Shown: piece by piece, positions 1 to 9,794 of the stretch
Layout of the letters: every line of letters begins with the position of its first letter
Position numbering within the stretch: the stretch's first letter is position 1
NCBI GenBank assembly: GCA_948567375.1
Contig: OX419761.1
Span: forward strand, 45,076,501 to 45,140,500
Direction of reading: 5' to 3'
Source: Lunularia cruciata
Lineage: Eukaryota > Streptophyta > Marchantiopsida > Lunulariales > Lunulariaceae
Length of the DNA: 64,000 bases
Translations under genes and position numbers: made by a program
Notes under the pieces: model-generated
The model's database searches: none
What the model was told of the DNA's origin: nothing
The model's input: only the letters and a program-made list of their open reading frames with translations

Positions 1-770
1 AGATAGGAAGTTTGTAAGGAAAGTAGCCATAGAGCAAGCTTTGAAGGAAGCGAAGTCCCAAGGTGAGAATTTTATCAAGAAAGCAGCCAAAGAGCAAACC
101 GTGAAGAAAGATAAGTCTCTAGATGGGAATTTTTTCAATGAAGCAACTATAGAGCAAGCTTTGGAAGATGATAAGTTTATTTTTGTGGTGTGGATCAAGC
201 TGATTGCACAAGGAGAATTGGAAGAGAGTTAAGAGTGTCATTGAGCAATGGTCGATCAAATAGTTTAGGAGTTTGCAGATGTGTTTCCAAATGATCTACC
301 AAAGGGACCACCCTCTGATCAAGGTATGCCCTTCAAGATTGAGTTATTACTAAGGAATACTCTAGTGAGTAGACCAATCTATTAGCTCTCACCAAAGGAG
401 TTGGAGGAATTGTGAACAACACTCACGGAGTTGTTGGAGAAGGATTTCATATGACACAGTACATCTCCTTGGGAAGCACCGATACTATTTGTTCCAAAGA
501 AGGATGGAGGATTTTGTTTTTGTATTGATTACCATGAGCTCAATAAACAAATACTGAAGAATGTATACCTCTTGCCTCAGATTGATGACTTGCTTGATCA
601 ATTGAGTGGAGCACAATATTTCTCTAAGTTGGATCTTCATAATGGCTACATGTAAATCCCTATTGATAGGGAAGATGTGCAAAAGACTGACTTTCACACA
701 AGGTATGGACATTTTGAGTGGAGAGTTTTGCCTTTTGGGCTCACTAATGCTCTAGTAGTTTTCATGGATC
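1..770 (+). pseudogene. Chromovirus A pol, linker and first part of reverse transcriptase
   Basis: Bases 41-232 encode a run of imperfect lysine/glutamate-rich repeats (units resembling KFVxKxAIEQA). The same repeats form the linker between protease and RT in elements D, E and F. From about 300 on, the RT palm can be followed by comparison with E: FVPKKDGG, then FCIDY and LNKQ, then [11 protein letters not shown], then the LPFGLTNA motif at about 730-750. Several in-frame stops make it non-functional. The frame is cut at 770 by LTR S1 and resumes at 1456 with the stretch before the RT catalytic box. Confidence 0.85.
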
Positions 771-1455
771 TATAACACACATTTGTGCATGTATGTATTG
801 TGATATTTAATTTGGTATTATTGGTACTTGATAGATATTATTTATATAAAGAGAAAAGATGGTTATACCTTAATCATGGTTAGCTAAATTTAGTCATAGC
901 TAAGATAAAGGGGACCTTGCTTTAGAGGAAGTAGAAAAGATGAGCACCACTATTTTGGATTCTAGTGTGTTGACTTGGTATTATTCCTAGGTGTTTGGCT
1001 TTGAGGAAAGAGTTGAGAACTTGGGCATGCAAGCCTTCTTGTTTTGGATTCTTCTATAGTCCAAGGATAGCCCATGTGAAGGAATCTTTGACTTAGTGGT
1101 TGGGTCAAGATAAGATCACGTGCATAGTGGAATATACCCATGTGGATAGATTTTTTTTTATACTTTTTGACTTTACTTGGCTTTTAGCCTAGTAACTTGG
1201 GTTACTCCAATATTAGTAACTTTAGTGTGTAACTATTTCACAAGTATATAAACAAGGGGTGAGGAGGTTCTCATCATCCTTTCATTTGCAACTATCTCTC
1301 TCTCATTGAGTTCTCTAGTGAGCAATGGCTTGAGTCTTGGAGTGTTAGCCTTGGAGGAATATGATGGAGTTGGGGTTCTTTGCATTCTTAGTCCATGGTG
1401 CACTCCATAATAGCAATCAGACGTTCATCTTGAGTGAGAGACAAGATGGCTCACA
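771..1455 (+). mobile_element. Solo LTR S1 (TGTAACACCC family) inside element A
   Basis: A 685-bp copy of the LTR also found at 9905-10582. It begins TATAACACAC (from TGTAACACCC) and ends GGCTCACA. It is flanked by gatc at 767-770 and aatc at 1456-1459, a 4-bp target duplication with one transition. RT coding of A resumes exactly after it, so it is an insertion. A TATA-like tatataaa at 1245-1252 and the TG...CA ends give plus orientation. The TGTAACACCC start is common in plant Ty3/gypsy LTRs. No internal domain is present, so it is a solo LTR. Confidence 0.85.
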
Positions 1456-2400
1456 AATCATATGTATCAAATGTTGGATTGACTGTTGGATCAATACGTG
1501 GGAATGTTCTTGGATGATTTCTTAAAATACAGTAAGATAGAGGAAAAACATCTAAATCACATGTGAAAAGTCCTAAGATGACTATGACAGTGGAAGTTTT
1601 ATTGCAAGAAGTTGAAATGTACCTTTTGGCAGAAGGAAGTTATTTTCTTTGCGCCACAAGATCTCATTGGAGGAGATCAAGATGGAAGAGTAGAAAATCA
1701 AGGCCATCATTGATTGGCCTACTCTAAAGGTACTATTGAAGTACAAGCATTTAGTGGATTGGCTAGCTTTTACCAATCGTTCATCCACTACTATGCTCAT
1801 GTAATTGCATCATGTAATTGATCGATCTCTTGGGAAAGAACTTGAACTTTCAATGGACCAGCAAGCACAAAGAAGCATTCCATAAGCTAAAACATATGGT
1901 GTCTTCAAGACCAATTCTTCAACTATATGATCCTCAACTACTATTTGTGGTTGATTTTGATGCTTCTAACTTTGCAATTGGAGCCGTGTTGCAACAAGAA
2001 TTAAAAAATGGATGCACCCTATTGCCTTTATGTCTTGTAGACTAAATACAACAAAAAAGAATTATTTTGCTCGGGATTGAGAACAAATAGTGATGGTATA
2101 TGCCACCAAGGTATGGAGGCATTATCTCTTGGGGAAACAAGTGGTCATGCAAACTGATCACAAGCCCTTGTTGCAGACATTACATTTGGAACACATGAAG
2201 AGTTGACATCATTGATGGGAGGAACAAATATAGTTGTTTGATATCAAACTTGAGAACAAACCCAATTGGTTTCTATGTCATCCCTGATGACCTGATTTGA
2301 AGTCTCTTCCTCTCATCACAAGGCAATTACAATGGTATCCATTGACTCCAAAGTCCAAATTGAGTTTTAAGTAGTTCTACAACAAGATCCTTTCTTCCAA
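1456..2400 (+). pseudogene. Chromovirus A pol, rest of RT plus RNase H
   Basis: Resumes RT after LTR S1. The catalytic FLDD box is readable at 1507-1518. The connection segment follows (DWPTxKxxxEVQAFxGLASFYQ-like), then the RNase H start around 1930-1990 with VDFDASNFAIGAVL, and the TDHKPLLQTL block near 2150-2190. Several stops and at least one frameshift separate these blocks. The intact homologous segment in element E lies at 53840-54600. Confidence 0.85.
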
Positions 2401-3817
2401 ATGGTACAAGGTCATCTTGTAGCATATGACAAGGAACACAACACCTTCTCCTATGAGGAAGGCCTTCTATTCCATGAGTACTGGATCTATATTCTAGCCA
2501 AAGGTGATCTCCAACTTGTGCACCTTCAAGAAGCCCATGATTTACCAATTGTTGGTCACATGGGTGTGGACAAGACCTTGGGTACCCTCCAACACATATG
2601 GTGGTGGCCCAACATGGCACAAGATGTTTGAGAGTTTGTCCAATCATGTAAGAGTTACCAATGCAACAAGTCTAGTAACCAGAAATCAAGTAGACTCCTT
2701 CAACCACTCTGCATTCTATCTACTTGTTTAGAACATGTGAGCTTAGATCTCATCACATCCTTGCCCAAGACAAAGCAAGGTCACATAGCCATTGAGGTGT
2801 TTGTGGATAAGCTTAGTAAGCAAATCCATTTGGCACCAACCTTTGATATTGTGGATGCTCCAACCTTAGCATAGATCTACTTTGATAATGTTTTCAAGCA
2901 TCATGGAATGTTGTGTGTACTCATCTTTCACCATGATCCTTGCTTCATTGGAAAATTTTAGCAAGCACTCTTCCATATACTTGGCACTAAACTTGCTTTC
3001 TCCATGGCCTATCATGCTCAAATTGATAGGTAAACTGAAGGTGCAAATTGCACCTTGGATGATATGCTTTGTGCCTTTGTCAATGTTCACCATACCAATT
3101 GGATGAATGTCTTGCAGTTGCAGAGTTTTCATACAATAATTCCAAATAAGCAAGCAATGGATTCTCTCCTTTCTTTCTCAATTTTGGCCAAGATCCACTT
3201 GTTCCAAATCCCTTTCTCCTCTCTATCTCATGTCCCTCATACTTCAACCTTCTTGACCACCATATCCTAATCCCTCCAAAAACCAAATCTCACCTCCTTG
3301 TTGCCCAAAATTGTCAAAAACAATATGCAGACCACCATCATTGTGATCTTACCTTTCAAGTTGGTGATAAAGTCATGCTCTCATTTAGTAACCTACCCTT
3401 CCCACTTGATACCTAAGTCCGTAAACTTGCTTCTAATTGGATAAGATACCTCATTTCTCCTATTGCTTATCGACTTGCCTTGCCTTGTCATATGCATATC
3501 CACCCTATCTTTCATATTTTCAAGTTGAAACCCTTTGTCCCTAATCCATCTTCTTTTCCCTCTCATGTCCAACTTCCTCTTCCTCCCATCCCTATCAATG
3601 ATCATAAGGAATATGAAGTGATCGTATCCTTGCACGGTGCCACATTCAACGGAGCCGCCACCAACAACATACAAAATACAAGGTCCTTTGGAAAGGGTAT
3701 CCCCTTCATGATGCCACATGGGAACCTCTTTCTCATATCCAAAATGCATAAATGGCCATCTAGGAGTTTGAAGCTTCAATGGCAACAAGGATGTCACCAA
3801 CTAGCGGTGGAGGAATA
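2401..3817 (+). pseudogene. Chromovirus A integrase and chromodomain
   Basis: The integrase zinc-binding region is recognisable around 2540-2690 (HDLPIVGHMGVDKTLGTLQ, then WWPNMAQDV). The DDE core follows from about 2745 (DLITSLPKTKQGH, DKLSKQIHLAP, FDNVFKHHG), and the C-terminal part with AYRLALP and FKLKPFVPN-like strings lies at 3460-3560. Bases 3600-3790 encode a decayed chromodomain (EYEV..., then KVLWKGYPLHDATWEPL in the expected order), which assigns the element to the chromoviruses. A purine-rich tract at about 3804-3815 precedes the LTR and is the likely polypurine tract. Confidence 0.85.
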
Positions 3818-4226
3818 TGTAACAATATGGAGTTTAGCAACAAAGTTAGTTAGGGCTAATGAAGTAGTGAACAGGCCAAATTAGCCTAGAATATTCTAGA
3901 AGTATCTAGGAAGCTTCTTGGGAAACTTCCTGGCTAGCTTAGCTTGCATCCAAAGTAAGTAGCTTCTAGAAGCTTCTAACTAGCTTAGCTTGCAAGCCAA
4001 GTAGGTGACTTCTAGAAGGAAGCTTCTTGAGAAGCTTTTGGGTTAACTTGGCTTGCATTCCAAGAAATTTGCTCAAAGAAACTTCTTTAGAAGCTTCTCA
4101 AGAGCCTTGCTCCCTATAAATACCAAAACCAAAGCTCATGCTATGCATTTGGAGTTTACACACATTCAAATGTCCCAATGTGATCTTCCATTCTCCTATT
4201 TCTCTCTTTGGTCTTGGTCTTTTATA
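3818..4226 (+). repeat. 3' LTR of chromovirus A
   Basis: Starts TGTAACAATATGGAG and ends TTTTATA (CA decayed to TA), matching the LTRs of D, E and F. It contains repeated AAGCTTCTnGAAGCTT-type palindromes, a TATA box near 4114 (tataaata) and the downstream CATGCTA...CATTTGGAG leader shared by the family. The 5' partner LTR is outside the window, so its age cannot be judged. Confidence 0.9.
3888..3976 (+). promoter_or_regulatory. Heat-shock-element cluster in LTR of A
   Basis: AGAATATTCTAGAAG at 3888-3902 is a perfect nGAAnnTTCnnGAAn heat-shock element. TTCTAGAAGCTTC at 3964-3976 is a perfect TTCnnGAAnnTTC. Both lie upstream of the LTR TATA box. The same sites recur in the other chromovirus LTRs in this window. 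Confidence 0.65.
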
Positions 4227-4532
4227 GTAGAGATCTTTTTGAGATTGGTTTGGTGGAGATTCACATGGGAAGTGTGTATCAACTACAATGATGCTAGCCA
4301 AGAAGGATATGCATGGCAACTACATAGATAGATGGATGTGTGGAGATTATCATCCTATCAACCGACAAACTAAGGCTGATTGGTATATCATGCCTACATC
4401 AAAGGAGATCTTTGATTCAATTAGGCATGCAAAGGTCTTCAATACTTTGGATCTTTGAGTGGGATATCATCAATTGCAGATCAAGGAGGAGGATAAGTCC
4501 AAGATAACATTTTGGGCTATTGATCTTCATGG
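4227..4532 (+). pseudogene. Element B reverse transcriptase, first part
   Basis: Aligns closely with minus-strand RT of element C (about 32000-32330), including a segment where both read CINYNDASQEGYAWQLHR-like peptides and the following DYxPIN...ADWYxMPTxKEIFD block. It stops at 4532, where Z begins, and continues at 7267 with the expected next bases (host reading ...cttcatg / aca...aggatgtg). In-frame stops are present. Confidence 0.75.
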
Positions 4533-5639
4533 TGTCACGGGGATTGTAAGGTCTCAAGATTGTGCGGGCACCTAGCTGCATGTGCTTAGGCTGTCTTGTG
4601 TGTCATGGACTCAACAGTTCTTCTGTAGTCTGGCATTAGTTTTGTTCTTTGGATGTATGACAAGAGCTTCTCTTGAGAGATTGTTTGTCGCTATTCCGAG
4701 TGTTGATCCTTGTCAGTGAATACTTGCATAGGCTTTAAGTTAAATTTTCCTGCTTGTTCTCTGGCTACTATTCCTGATCTGTCATTCCAAACTCTTTTCT
4801 TAGTCTGTCATTCTTAGGTGGGTGGGATTTTTGTTGTGACAATTAGGCTTGGCCCAAAGCATAGACTTGGTGAGATTTGTAGACTAGTCCATAGGTCATG
4901 CAACCAATTCTACCCTGGATTTTTTCCAAAGACCTGACTCACTTCCGTGGACCGGACTGAGTGCCAAAGTTTTCATTATTTTCTTATCATTATTTGCTTA
5001 TCTTTTTACATACACATTCATTCACAAGGAATGTCACTTCCATCACCGCATTGAGTTCTCCAAAACTCATAACTTCTTCATGCTGATCAAAACTCAGACT
5101 AAATAGTTTTGCATCAAGCACATTGTCTAATCAAGCATATATAGAACAGGAAACATCCAGGTCCTAACTCCTATCCCTTACAGCACTTAGCTTCTTGTAT
5201 GTAGGTCTCTCCCCAAGATTGCTGTTTGGCAGATCCCATTTGGTGATTCTCCCCTCTTGTCATTATGAATTTGTATTTTTTTCACCTTTGGCATTTCTCT
5301 CCTCACTCTCTAGCCATGCTCAGCCAGCAGATTTCTTTCGAAACTTCCTTCCTTTCTTGTCACCTTCTCAGCAAAGCAACTCCAAACCTTCACTCCAGTT
5401 CCTCTCACTGCTCAAGGCAAAAGCCCTTGAAGATCCTCTTCTCTCCTCAACAGGCCAACTCTCCAAAACTTCACTCTAGTCCAATCCTTTCTTTGAGAAA
5501 TTCAACTCCTTTAGCCAAGTCTCATAAGGCTTTACACTCGAGAAAAATATCCCTGCCCCTGTACTATCAAAACCCTACAATCCCTTTGTGAGGACACCTT
5601 CCCTTGTCCATTGCCACCTCAACTCACTTTGAAAATTCC

Positions 5640-6230
5640 TGCACAGCCTTGCTTCTCTCTCCCACTATCTAGCCCAAAGCACTCCTAAATTTCTCTTGTC
5701 CTGCACACCATATCTCACTTCAAAAATTCTTGCACAGCCTTGCTTTCCTCTCTCACTGTCTAGCCAAAGCACTTCTAAATTTCTCTTCTCCTACACACCT
5801 TATCTCAATTTGAAAATTCATGCACATTCTTGTTTTCCTCTCCCACTATCCTACACAAAAGCACTTCAAAAATTTCCAGTCTCCTACACACCCTATCTCA
5901 ATTCGAAAATTCATGTATATTCTTGTTTTCTTCTCCCACTGTCCTGTACAAGAGCACTTCAAAAATTTCCACTCTCTTGCACACCCTATCTCAATTCAAA
6001 AATTCCTGCACAGCCTTGCTTTCCTCTCCCACTGTCCAGCCAAAGCACTTCTAAATTTCTCTTCTCCTACACACCCTATCTCAAATCTAAATTCATGTAA
6101 ATTCTTGTTTTCCTCTCCCATTGTCTTGCACAAGAGCACTTCAAAAATTTCCCCTCTCTTGCACACCCTATCTCAATTCAAAAATTCCTGCACAGCACTT
6201 CTTCCCTCTCACACTATCTTGCCCAAGTCA
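5640..6230. repeat. Minisatellite 1, about six units of 90-93 bp
   Basis: The marker CACACC(A/T/C)TATCTCA recurs at 5704, 5794, 5887, 5980, 6070 and 6162, a period of 90-93 bases. Each unit is pyrimidine-rich on the plus strand and alternates two subtypes: one with GCACAGCCTTGCTTTCC, the other with an ATTCTTGTTTTCC variant. The higher-order alternation suggests amplification of a dimer. Confidence 0.9.
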
Positions 6231-6389
6231 ATCCAAAAATTCTCCTTTCTGGCCTTCACAATCTCAAGCCATACTTGCCTGCAAAAATTTCCCTTCTAAT
6301 GTTCACAATCTCAAGCCATACCTATCAAAATCCTCTCTTGCACCTCAAGGCATACCTGCTAAATTCTTCTCTTAGAGCATTTTCTCCCC

Positions 6390-6860
6390 AAGTTCCTTCC
6401 TGTCCAGCCATAAGATCTCTAACTCGAAATCCTCCTTACTGCCCTCTGACCTCAGCCAGACATCTCCCAAAACATTTCTCCTCAGTTTCTGTCCAGGCCA
6501 GCCTTCCTAACTCGAAAATCTCCTTATTTCCCTCTGTCCTCAGCCAAACATCTCCCGAAATATTTCTCCTCAGTTCTTGTCCAGGCCAACCTTCCTAACT
6601 CAAAAATCTCCTTATTGCCCTCTGTCCTCAGCCAGACATCTCCCAAAACGTTTCTCCCCAGTTCTTGTCCACGCCAACCTTCCAAACTCAAAAATCTCCT
6701 TATTGCCCGCTGTCCTCAGCCAGACATCTCCTAAAACATTTCCTGTCCAGGCCAACCTTCCTAACTCAAAAATCTCCTTATTGCCCTCTATCCTCAGCCA
6801 GACATCTCCCAAAACATTTATCCTCAGCTCCTGTCCAGGCCAACCTTCCTAACTGAAAAA
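6390..6860. repeat. Minisatellite 2, about five units of 88 bp
   Basis: The marker CTCAGCCA(G/A)ACATCTCC recurs at 6451, 6539, 6627, 6715 and 6793, a period of 88 bases with one 10-base deletion in the last unit. Units share CAGGCCAACCTTCCTAACTC and AAAATCTCCTTATTGCC. The array keeps long open frames on both strands because 88-bp units rotate frame; these are not genes. Confidence 0.9.
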
Positions 6861-7266
6861 TCTGCTTATTGCCCTTTGTCTTTTTCTTGTTGTTATTCCC
6901 CAAACCTTTCACTGTCAAAACTCCTTTAAAGTCTCCCAAAGTATTTCCAACTCAAAAGACTCTTTTTGCTCCTCCACTAAGGAAAATACTCTTCACTCCA
7001 ATAACATAAAACAAAACCTGAGCTTGTGTAACCCAACATTATTTCTTGGCTCAAGCCACATTAAAAGACTCCTTGGGCTAATAACACCATAACTTCTTTT
7101 GGGCTTCATAATAATATAGGAAATATCCCCCACGACAAAGTAGCTTAAAACCACACCCGAGATATATTGACATATATTCATGTTCCTTACAACAACAACA
7201 AGAGAAAAAGAAAATTTATCACACCAAAAGCCTCAAGGGTACATGTGGGCTATTTTCCCTATGACA

Positions 7267-8640
7267 ACAGTAAGGATGTGTTATATCAGTAGAGATTTTT
7301 ACCATTTGGGTTAAAGAATGCTCTTGCTGAGTTCTAGAGTGTCTTGGACCAAATCCTAGTTGGATTGGATTTTTCTTGATGCCATATTGATGACATTTTG
7401 GTCTATAGCACTATTGTGGAGGAGCATGAGAGACATTTTTGGAGGTGTTTGAGAGGATGAGATCTCATGAGCTCAAATTACATCGTGGGAAGTGAGATAA
7501 TGTTATAGTTCAGCAAGGCATTCATGATGATGGCTTAGTGATGGATTATCTTTGCACTGGTGTTGTGGGTACCACAATTGGGGCCAAGGAGAGAGATTGT
7601 GTTCTTCAGCAAGCCAAATGGTTCAAATTAGAAGTTAGACATCTTCTATGTATATGGGAGGATGGTAGAGTGCGAGTAGTACTACTTCCCTCTTAAAGAC
7701 CACAATTGGTCCGTCATGCTCATGAGGAGCTAGGACAATTTGGAGTAAAGTACACATATAGCTTACTCTAGAGTCATTATTGGTGGTATGGTATGCAGAC
7801 CAATGTACAGTAGTTTGTTGCCAAATGTGTGATTTGTGACCAAGTTAGAGTATCATTTAATGCTCCTACATCACAATTACACCCATTACCTATCATAGGA
7901 TTGGATTACCGTTGGATTTTGGACATTTTTGGACCTTTACCATTGACTATGAGATATCATTGATACATTTTGGTGATGGTGGAGTACCTCTCCAAGTGGA
8001 TTGAGTTCGTGGTACTTGTTGACCAGTCCAATGAAGGGATGGCTTACTCATTCTTGGATAGGGTTCTTAGTTATTTTGGTGCATCAACTAAGGTTTTGAC
8101 TGATCAAGGTACAGATTTCTTGGGAGAGTTTCAGATCTTGTGTGACAAGGCTTTGATTCATCATCGTACTACCTCTCAAGATCACCTTGAGGCAAATGGC
8201 TTAGCAAAGAGAGTGGTTCAAACAATGAAGAGAGGATTGCAAAAGTATGGTTTGTAGAGAGACCACTGGGAAGATTGGGATCTCCAGTTACCTTGGTTGG
8301 CCATGGGCTATTGGTTCAGCCAGCAAGCCTCCTTAGCATCCTTCTCTTGTTACTTTCTACTCTATGGACAAGATCAAAATTTACCTATAGCCATTTGTCA
8401 AGATGCTACTTGAGATATTCAAGATGCTCAAGTGTTGGACTTAGATGTTCTAGATGTATGGATGAGTGTATGTTCTCAATGGGCAGAGATCTTTTGGAGA
8501 GTGATGCCAATGGCCTTTGAGAAGTTGGTAATTGCTCAACATAAGGATACCTCATGTTATGCTACTATTCAAGGAGGAGGTTATAGATCCTTCATTTGTT
8601 GATTTCATCCAAGAAATTATGTATATCTATAGTAGACAAC
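7267..8640 (+). pseudogene. Element B RT end and integrase
   Basis: From 7267 the RT continues (FLPFGLKNAL..., then HIDDILVYS around 7385-7410) and breaks off near 7490, where RNase H is missing. Integrase follows: an N-terminal zinc-binding area around 7700-7850, then a core with VMVEYLSKWIEFV at 7970 and a catalytic-type LTDQGTDFLGEF near 8095-8130. At the third catalytic position the copy reads NGLAKRVVQ, where a glutamate is expected; C has valine there. Both copies are therefore dead at this residue. Confidence 0.8.
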
Positions 8641-8971
8641 ACCAACAACACTTGATGTTTCTACAAGCCTCACTAACTTGAGGGTGCACAAGGTTTTGCT
8701 CTTTGGAGTCCTTGTGTTGGAAGGACATGATGGTGTTGTTTGGAAGGATCGTGTGCACAATTGTGCACTATGCCACCTCCCAAACATTGATGGTACTATG
8801 GATCCAAGCTTGACACTTGTATAGGTAGGCTTGCAATGTATGTTATGCAGCTCTTCTTGTGGATTTGCTACTATGTTAGTGTGTGATAGTTGTTTGAGAA
8901 GATGGCATATGGTATGTATGACTCTTCCACTCACAGTGGTTCCTTAGGGAAAATGGTTATATCTTAGATGT
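8641..8971 (+). pseudogene. Element B C-terminal PHD-type zinc finger
   Basis: Downstream of integrase and in the same order as in C. CxxC pairs are at 8762-8773 and 8837-8848. They are followed by MLVCDSC, then RWHMVC, then LPLTVVP, then W-L-Y-L-R-C ending at 8971. This is the C4HC3 spacing of a PHD finger, with the seventh ligand changed to tyrosine and one stop (VP-stop-GKW). In C the seventh cysteine is kept and the eighth is lost, so the two copies together show all eight ligands. PHD fingers usually read histone H3 tails, so a targeting role for the integrase is an inference. Confidence 0.7.
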
Positions 8972-9770
8972 ACTTCACCTATAGCTAGTTCATCCTTTAT
9001 ATGGTATAGATTGCAAACAAGCAACTAACGATGAGGCTTGATAGCAACCTAATCTTTTGCCCACTATAAGGTATACTATATACTTAGAATAGGTGGCTAT
9101 TTGGAGTTAGAGGGACCTAACCGCCAGCTAGGGGAGCCATTATGGCACTTTAGACTCCATGTATGATTTATGTGTGAGTTGTGCTTTTACAGTGTGTGAT
9201 GCTAACAACATTGTATATATGCACAATATTTATCACACCATTTGTAGCTTTGCACCTAGATTGCTCGGACTCTAGAGTACTAGTGTTGATAGTCAAGAGT
9301 ATTCTAGCAATTACTCATAGACTACTTGTTGATGCTCAATTTTCATGTTTGGGGTATTGATACATGGTAGAGCACATTGTAACTTGCATCATTTGCACTG
9401 GGTGTGCCGTCAACAAGACCGTTAGGGTTGGAGACCAAGGAGTATACTTTTGAAGTGTAGTCCAAAGAGCTCACTTCTTTTGATGTTGAGCCTTTGAGTT
9501 CTTGGCTATGGTGGATAGAGGCTAGCAAGGGTCACCTGGATTCTTTTAGCTAGAGTGGGTGTGGCTTATAATCAATGCTCAGTTGTTGGCAGATTATTGA
9601 GTGACAAATCAAGTACTAATTTGATTGAATGTGATTCAAGTTGTATAAACAAACTGATTTATTATGGTACTTTAGAGTCCATGCATGACTTTTGTGTGAG
9701 TTTTACTTCTATAGTATGTGATGTTGACAATGATGCATATTGTGTAGTGATGTATATACGCAAAACAATT
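8972..9770 (+). repeat. Element B 3' UTR and terminal LTR-like sequence
   Basis: After the PHD region comes a purine tract (about 9130-9138, gctaggggag). A segment starting TTATGGCACTTTAGACTCC at 9142 follows, then about 430 bp matching the 5' terminal part of C (35.3-35.9 kb, minus), then at 9661 a second copy of the TATGG(C/T)ACTTTAGA segment ending near GTATATACGCA at 9761. The order is tail-head-tail, where C has head at one end and tail at the other. The exact LTR boundaries are uncertain. Confidence 0.6.
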
Positions 9771-9794
9771 GCCAAACAACAAAAAGATACAAAT

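Larger units (their letters stand above)
1..4226 (+). mobile_element. Chromovirus A (Ty3/gypsy), 5' part outside window
   Basis: Decayed LTR retrotransposon of the same family as D, E and F. It enters the window inside pol, in the protease-RT linker, and runs through RT, RNase H, integrase and chromodomain to a 3' LTR. The reading frame is broken by many stops, mostly of the C-to-T / G-to-A kind, and by indels. It is interrupted by solo LTR S1 at 771-1455. Immediately after its LTR the sequence continues as RT of the unrelated gypsy element B, so A is nested in B. The 5' LTR, gag and protease lie left of the window. Confidence 0.9.
4533..7266. mobile_element. Element Z, 2.7-kb insertion with TGTCA...TGACA ends
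   Basis: Sits precisely inside the RT of B. Its ends are inverted: TGTCACGGGGA at the left and TTCCCTATGACA at the right. This fits one very long LTR (a solo LTR) or a non-autonomous retrotransposon derivative. I found no protein domain in it; the long open frames at 5.2-6.9 kb are by-products of tandem repeats. A clean target-site duplication is not visible, but the host RT is continuous across it. It contains two minisatellites (5640-6230 and 6390-6860). Confidence 0.55.
4227..9770 (+). mobile_element. PHD-finger Ty3/gypsy element B, interrupted
   Basis: Decayed gypsy element of the same family as C (29.2-35.9 kb, minus) and clearly different from the chromoviruses. RT begins directly after the LTR of A, so A is inserted in B. 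Element Z (4533-7266) splits the RT. After Z come the rest of RT, integrase, a PHD finger, a 3' UTR and LTR-like terminal sequence. RNase H is deleted: at about 7490 the RT frame jumps to integrase-adjacent sequence that lies far downstream in C. The right end falls in the 3' region of gene X'. Confidence 0.8.

Noticed and set aside
3480-3884. 134-codon plus ORF and its minus shadow
   Set aside because: The first part is chromovirus A integrase in frame, but the rest reads the chromodomain in the wrong frame and runs into the LTR; it is not an independent gene.
5195-6856. Several overlapping ORFs of 60-159 codons on both strands
   Set aside because: They follow the 90-bp and 88-bp tandem arrays, repeat the same peptide in three frames, and have no domain; they are by-products of the repeats.
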